DNA of 64,000 nt, taken from the NCBI GenBank assembly GCA_041287865.1, contig JBGGMV010000097.1:1-64000 (forward strand), in the 5' to 3' direction. How positions within the stretch are numbered: position 1 is the first letter of the stretch; every line of letters starts with the position of its first letter. The position numbers were made by a program, and so were the translations under genes. The DNA comes from JAPWJZ01 sp041287865. Its GTDB lineage: Bacteria; Pseudomonadota; Alphaproteobacteria; Micavibrionales; UBA2020. Under the pieces are notes generated by a model. That model did no database searches. It was not told the origin of the DNA and was given only the letters and a program-made list of their open reading frames with translations. Shown here piece by piece: positions 60,055 to 64,000 of this stretch.

Positions 60055-60942
60055 TCAGGCAGGCTCTCGCTGGAGCGCGTCAAAGAAATCCTTTACACAG
60101 TCCGGAGCGATGTCACTTTTCGCCCGATTAGCGGCTTTCGTCACAATTTGCAGATTACCCAGCGCGTAATGACCGTTGCTGTCAATTCTATCAAGGCTTG
60201 CGGCAAACCAGTGCTTTTCCGGCGATAACTCCAGCTGCTTGCCAGTGATGGCACACCGATATTTCTGCTGGATGAGAAGCTTACGGATTTCAATCTGCAA
60301 TTCGCCTTCGCTAAGATCGGCATTTTTATTCTTGATGTTGCGCACAACTTCCTGTCCGTTGGAATTTGCAGCTGTTTCCAGAGCTGTCCTTGCCATTCGT
60401 GCGGCTTCAATCTTCCAAGCGCGATCGAATTCACCCCCCATTGCCGAGCTGTATAGGCGGGCATTATCGAGAGCCGGAACTTCGGGCAAGTTGATTTCCT
60501 CATGGGGAAGGGCGAGAATAGCTTCGCGATCTTGTTGTGAAAGCAACACAGCATGTTTCCGTGTGGCTTGCCCGTCAATAACTTCCTTTTTCAGCAAATC
60601 TAACCGATGCGGCGGCGAAATGAATTTCCATGCGCGCAGCATCGGTATGCCTTCGGGCCATATCATCTCCCCATTGGGCTTCTTGTGCTTGGCGAGGATT
60701 TTGCTGGGGTCCTTTATGAGATCGAGCGTGCGCACTTTTGCGCGGCCAATCTCGGCCATGCCCAGAATTCTGCCGCGATCTTCAGGTTCGGCGTCTTCTC
60801 CTTCCACTGCAACAAAGATAATCCGGTCTCCAGACTTTGCTTTGGCTAACAAAGCGTCCCTGCTGCCCGTTTCGCTGAAAGATATGACAGGGAAATCGAT
60901 CGGATTAAATCCATAGTATTTCTTGGCAAAGAGCTGCATCAA
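60055..60942 (-). CDS. HNH endonuclease with PUA/EVE-like N-terminal module
   Basis: A 295-aa protein. The C-terminal 70 residues are an HNH nuclease: YRCAITGKQLELS, then SLDRIDSNGHYALGNLQIV and NRAKSD, i.e. Asp-His-Asn-Asn of the beta-beta-alpha metal fold. The N-terminal 110 residues (ISFSETGSRDALLAKAKSGD, RIIFVAVEG, GRILGMAEIGR) read like a PUA-fold (EVE/ASCH-type) reader; this is an inference. Such reader plus HNH pairs occur in type IV restriction enzymes that cut modified DNA. It lies directly downstream of tRNA-Gln on the same strand, and its codon use looks less GC-rich than its neighbours, which suggests horizontal origin. Confidence 0.75.
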   Translation of the reverse strand: MMQLFAKKYYGFNPIDFPVISFSETGSRDALLAKAKSGDRIIFVAVEGEDAEPEDRGRILGMAEIGRAKVRTLDLIKDPSKILAKHKKPNGEMIWPEGIPMLRAWKFISPPHRLDLLKKEVIDGQATRKHAVLLSQQDREAILALPHEEINLPEVPALDNARLYSSAMGGEFDRAWKIEAARMARTALETAANSNGQEVVRNIKNKNADLSEGELQIEIRKLLIQQKYRCAITGKQLELSPEKHWFAASLDRIDSNGHYALGNLQIVTKAANRAKSDIAPDCVKDFFDALQREPA

Positions 60943-61033
60943 ATCACCTGAAATAAAATTTGTATAAGAATGCTGATTGCGTACGAAGGAGAGGCTGGCT
61001 CGCCGAGCCGAAGCGCCGCTCAGGTGCGAAGGC

Positions 61034-61108
61034 TGGTTGGGGTGCTAGGGATCGAACCTAGGAATGGCGGTACCAAAAACCGCTGCCTTACCGCTTGGCT
61101 ACACCCCA
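61034..61108 (-). tRNA. tRNA-Gln (anticodon UUG)
   Basis: Complete cloverleaf on the minus strand: 7-bp acceptor TGGGGTG / CACCCCA, D-arm GCC...GGC, anticodon stem GCGGT / ACCGC with loop TTTTGGT (anticodon TTG), T-arm CTAGG TTCGATC CCTAG, and an encoded 3' CCA. Confidence 0.95.
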
Positions 61109-61392
61109 ATACGCGGGAATTTCGAGACAATATATAAAAACGGGTGATTCCGCAAGTTTCATGAACCCCTGTCCGGCGGGTGATTTTTGTTTATGAAAAA
61201 CAACAGCTTGCGCACCGGCCTTCACGCAGGCCCGCAGGAAAATCCCTGCAGTCACGCCCATTTACGCGCGGACGCTCAACAGGTTTGCCCCCTTCAAGAG
61301 CGCCCCAGAATCTGCTACGGTGGCCGCAGATAAGTAAAATTACAGCACTCTTTCGCCAACCCCGTAAGGCCCGCCGGCCCTGTCAGGTTCAC

Positions 61393-63006
61393 ATGAACTA
61401 TAAGTATGGCACTACGCAGGTTTTCGCCGCTTTCCCCACCAATGATGGCAGCAAAGCCGCGGGCATCACGCCGCAGGAACACGTCAACCTTGAAATGTTC
61501 AAGGCCATCGAGACGCTGGGCCGCAAGCTGGAACGCGCCGAGGGCGAACGCGACCGCATGGCCCGCCGCCTGGCCGCCATCGAAAGCGCCGCGACGCTGG
61601 ATGAAACCACCGGAAAATATTACCTGCCCGTCGTGTCTGGCGGCGATGTAGAGCAAACACCGCGCAGCGGTTCGGGCTGGAGCGTTGCGCTCTCGCTCTG
61701 CAGCACCGCTATCGCCGCGGTGGCGCTGGCCTATGCCGTTTACGGGCAGCCGAATGCCTCGAACCTGACCTCGCGCCAATTGGCCGCGATCAACGCGATT
61801 GCCTATCCCGCAGGGCCTTCCGCGCCCGAGAGCGGCTGGACGCCCGCGCCCGTCGAAACCGCCGGTGTCGAAGTCGAAAGCCCCTTCATAACGCCCGCAG
61901 CGCCTGAAACCGTTACCGCAACTGCTTCAGCAACGGCTATGGCCCCTTATACGGTTGTCAGCAAGCCCGATGAAACGACCGGCCTGCTGCCGCCGCCGAC
62001 GCTGCGCTCCGCGCCGTCGCCCGCACTTGAACCGCCGCCGCCCCTGCGCGAAACGGCCGAAGTGCCCATGCCGGCCCCCCTGCCCGCGCCGTTAGCAGCC
62101 CCGCGCGCTGAAGTGGTCGTGGCGCGCACGCCCGTGACCATCGCCGCCGACGACAACCTGCCCGAAGAGCTTTCCGCGCTCGAGCAGCGCGCCTTTGAAA
62201 ACGTCGCGATCGCCCAGCATGACCTCGGTACCATTTACGCCGCCGGAAAGCTTGTGCCGCAGGATTTCAAGCGTTCGGCCTACTGGTTCTCGAAAGCCGC
62301 CGAAGGCGGGCTGGCGAACGCCGATTACAACCTCGGCGTCATGTACCAGCAGGGCCTTGGCGTTGAAAAGAACATGGAAAAGGCGCTCGACTGGTATAAC
62401 AAGGCCGCGCAGAAGGGCAATCCCGAAGCTATGTACAACCTCGGCATCGCCTATGTCGGCGGTTCGGGCGTGGCCCGCGATGTCGATCGCGGCGTATCGT
62501 ATTTCAAGCGCGCGGCTAATGCTGGCGTAGCGCAGGCCGCCTATAACCTCGGCATCCTTTATGAGAGCACCTTTATCGGCCCGGTCGATTACGCCCGCGC
62601 CGTGCAGTGGTACGACGTAGCCGGCGCGCAAGGCAACCAGCAGGCCAAGGCCGCCGCCGACCGCCTGCGCACGATGGTCGCAGAAGGAAATGCGGTGCAG
62701 GATATTGCCGCAACCGAACCCGCCAGCGGCATCGACGAGGAAGCGCAATTCGGCGAAGGCGATTCATCGCCGCCTGAAGAAAAAGCAGAAAAACCCGTCG
62801 TGACGGTGGAGCCGACCGAAGACCTTCTCACCCGCCTGCAGGCGGAGCTGATCAAGCGCAAGGAACTGCCCTACCGCAAGCCGTCCGGCGTGCTGGACAG
62901 CCGCACCGAAAACGCGATCCGCGACTGGCAGATGAAGCTGGGCCTGACCGTGACCGGCCTGCCCTCGCAGATCCTGCTCGACAAGATCGAACAGGACGGG
63001 AAATAA
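61393..63006 (+). CDS. Sel1-repeat protein with C-terminal peptidoglycan-binding-like domain
   Basis: A 537-aa single-pass membrane protein. Start at 61393 chosen; the frame extends 71 codons upstream but without a start site or coding character. Residues 1-85 are cytosolic helices (KAIETLGRKLERAEGERDRM), a membrane helix follows at about 96-116 (WSVALSLCSTAIAAVALAYA), then a Pro/Ala-rich linker (about 130-255), at least four Sel1 repeats (about 275-420; ADYNLGVMYQQGLGVEKNME) and a C-terminal peptidoglycan-binding-like fold (about 475-535; GVLDSRTENAIRDWQMKLGL). Similar in plan to PodJ/ExoR-like polarity or envelope regulators of alphaproteobacteria; exact role unknown. Confidence 0.82.
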   Translation: MNYKYGTTQVFAAFPTNDGSKAAGITPQEHVNLEMFKAIETLGRKLERAEGERDRMARRLAAIESAATLDETTGKYYLPVVSGGDVEQTPRSGSGWSVALSLCSTAIAAVALAYAVYGQPNASNLTSRQLAAINAIAYPAGPSAPESGWTPAPVETAGVEVESPFITPAAPETVTATASATAMAPYTVVSKPDETTGLLPPPTLRSAPSPALEPPPPLRETAEVPMPAPLPAPLAAPRAEVVVARTPVTIAADDNLPEELSALEQRAFENVAIAQHDLGTIYAAGKLVPQDFKRSAYWFSKAAEGGLANADYNLGVMYQQGLGVEKNMEKALDWYNKAAQKGNPEAMYNLGIAYVGGSGVARDVDRGVSYFKRAANAGVAQAAYNLGILYESTFIGPVDYARAVQWYDVAGAQGNQQAKAAADRLRTMVAEGNAVQDIAATEPASGIDEEAQFGEGDSSPPEEKAEKPVVTVEPTEDLLTRLQAELIKRKELPYRKPSGVLDSRTENAIRDWQMKLGLTVTGLPSQILLDKIEQDGK

Positions 63007-63008
63007 GC

Positions 63009-63542
63009 TTACTTGAAGTCGAGCGCGCAGAGGTGGTCGAAGAAGGCCTTCTTGTTGTGTTCGCTTTCCTGCGGGTAGATCCGCATCAGCTCGCCATAGG
63101 CCTGCACCAGTTTCGCGCTGGATGAACCGATCAGCGGATCGCCGACATTGAAAGCGCCGCCGCTGTTTTTCCACTGTTCCAGGTATTTCCGCTGTTCCTG
63201 CACCGCCTGCGTCACCAGCATATGCGCGGTTTTCAGCTTTTCCGGCACCTCGATCGACATCAGGCGGCGGTCGATCTCGTCGTAATTGGCGGAGACCGCC
63301 TTGCCGCTGGAAATGGCCTGCATGGACGATACGCGCTCCACCATCGCAAGGTCGACCAGTTCGAAGAAAACATCGAGGAAGGCTTTTTCATCGCCGCTCA
63401 TGCTGCCTTTCAGGGAATCGAATTTCGTTTTCTGGTGCGGGATGGCCTTATAAGCCTCATCCACCGTCATGCTCTGCTTGATTTCGGCCAGCGCAGGAAA
63501 GGGTAACAGCGCAAGGCAGGCGATAATCATGAAATGCTTCAT
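63009..63542 (-). CDS. small exported helical protein
   Basis: A 177-aa exported protein with signal peptide residues 1-19 (MKHFMIIACLALLPFPALA). The mature part is all-helical and polar (DEAYKAIPHQKTKFDSLKGS; ISSGKAVSANYDEIDRRL). No known family. Start at 63542 overlaps the 3' end of the thioredoxin-like gene by 4 bp, so the two are coupled. Confidence 0.72.
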   Translation of the reverse strand: MKHFMIIACLALLPFPALAEIKQSMTVDEAYKAIPHQKTKFDSLKGSMSGDEKAFLDVFFELVDLAMVERVSSMQAISSGKAVSANYDEIDRRLMSIEVPEKLKTAHMLVTQAVQEQRKYLEQWKNSGGAFNVGDPLIGSSSAKLVQAYGELMRIYPQESEHNKKAFFDHLCALDFK

Positions 63543-64000
63543 TGTTTCTTCTCCTCCAGCAGTTTCGGGATCATGGGCATCAGGTGCGACCACATGCTGT
63601 GCTGCGGGTGATGGCCCGCGCTGTCGCTGACAAGGATAAAATCCCGATCCACCAGCTGAAAACCCGGGATTAAATCGTAACTGGGCTGGTTGACCAGCTT
63701 GTCCGTACCCGCCAGCACGTAAGTATTCGCCTGTTTATCGATGCCGAAATGCTCGGCCCAGTCTTTCGCATCGGCTTCCGTCGGCCCCTTCATCGACAGG
63801 TTATAGAGCAGCAGCGGCACATAGACGATGCGCGGATCGTCGAGCTTCACACCGCCCGCATATTGCGGCAGATGGTCTTCGATCGCGCCCAATCCGCCCT
63901 GTATGCCCATGCCCTTGAACGCGCCTTTCTTGTCCGCGCCGGCGAAGGCGTTGCAGGCGGGACAGGTCATGCCGATGGGCTCGATCAATATCACCTTGCC
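63539..64000 (-). CDS. thioredoxin-fold protein (partial, N-terminus off window)
   Basis: The C-terminal 153 codons of a thioredoxin-like protein whose start lies beyond the right edge (the frame stays open through 64000). The redox centre is GMTCPACNAF (Cys-Pro-Ala-Cys), preceded by the hydrophobic strand VILIEPI typical of the fold. A long insert rich in Gly follows. Probably a periplasmic thiol-disulfide protein. Overlaps the next gene by 4 bp. Confidence 0.75.
   Translation of the reverse strand, partial: GKVILIEPIGMTCPACNAFAGADKKGAFKGMGIQGGLGAIEDHLPQYAGGVKLDDPRIVYVPLLLYNLSMKGPTEADAKDWAEHFGIDKQANTYVLAGTDKLVNQPSYDLIPGFQLVDRDFILVSDSAGHHPQHSMWSHLMPMIPKLLEEKKQ

Noticed and set aside
59946..60131. 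61-codon frame downstream of the HNH gene
   Set aside because: Overlaps the HNH 3' end, no ribosome-binding site, no similarity.
61034..61108. tRNA-Gln as proven integration site
   Set aside because: No second copy of the tRNA 3' end and no integrase found in the window; kept only as a hint.

Overview
The window looks like chromosomal DNA of a GC-rich Gram-negative bacterium, most likely an alphaproteobacterium. Support for this: an alphaproteobacterial-type homospermidine synthase, outer-membrane and periplasmic export parts, and several promoters of the form GGAAC-N16-CGTT, the pattern used by the alphaproteobacterial general-stress sigma factor EcfG. Codon use and base composition are fairly even except around 59.2-60.95 kb and the AT-rich gap at 10.4-10.7 kb. 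The species cannot be named from the sequence.

Layout. 0-9.1 kb: a truncated M20 amidohydrolase, an unknown two-helix membrane protein, then a tight cluster of a fused 2-oxoacid dehydrogenase E1, an acyltransferase, a MurQ-like SIS protein, a PIG-L deacetylase and a double-SIS sugar-phosphate protein. 9.1-14.6 kb: exported proteins (a beta-barrel, a low-complexity Ala-rich protein, a DUF6502/DUF5666 pair, a long coiled-coil protein). 14.6-20 kb: homospermidine synthase behind a palindrome-rich leader, then a stress-like block (Dps, glycine-zipper lipoprotein, EF-hand protein, PRC-barrel protein). 20.1-33.8 kb: signalling, with an OmpR-type regulator, an ECF sigma factor, three hybrid histidine kinases (one of 1933 aa carrying nine near-identical HAMP-type units) and two stand-alone receiver proteins.

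33.8-59.2 kb is an alginate island. All thirteen biosynthesis and export functions known from Pseudomonas are present (algD, alg8, alg44, algK, algE, algG, algX, algL, algI, algJ, algF, algA, algC), but split into at least four transcription units: algI; algD-alg8; algF-algX-algG-algJ; and alg44-algA-algK-algE-algC-algL. AlgA lacks its phosphomannose-isomerase domain, and a separate cupin gene just beyond alg44 matches that missing half. Two large calcium-binding RTX proteins flank the set: a PL7 alginate lyase on the left, and on the right a 1449-aa mannuronan C5-epimerase fused to an SGNH esterase, resembling PsmE of Pseudomonas syringae.

How it fits together: AlgC and AlgA/cupin make GDP-mannose; AlgD oxidises it to GDP-mannuronate; Alg8 with the c-di-GMP receptor Alg44 polymerises; AlgI/J/F/X acetylate; AlgG epimerises; AlgL trims; AlgK/AlgE export. 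The RTX enzymes would remodel the polymer outside the cell. A perfect EcfG-type promoter precedes algI, others precede the EF-hand gene and a hybrid kinase, and near-matches precede algD and the secreted epimerase, so alginate production may belong to a general-stress regulon. 59.2-64 kb holds a small unknown gene, an HNH nuclease beside tRNA-Gln, a Sel1/peptidoglycan-binding protein, a small periplasmic protein and a truncated thioredoxin-like gene.
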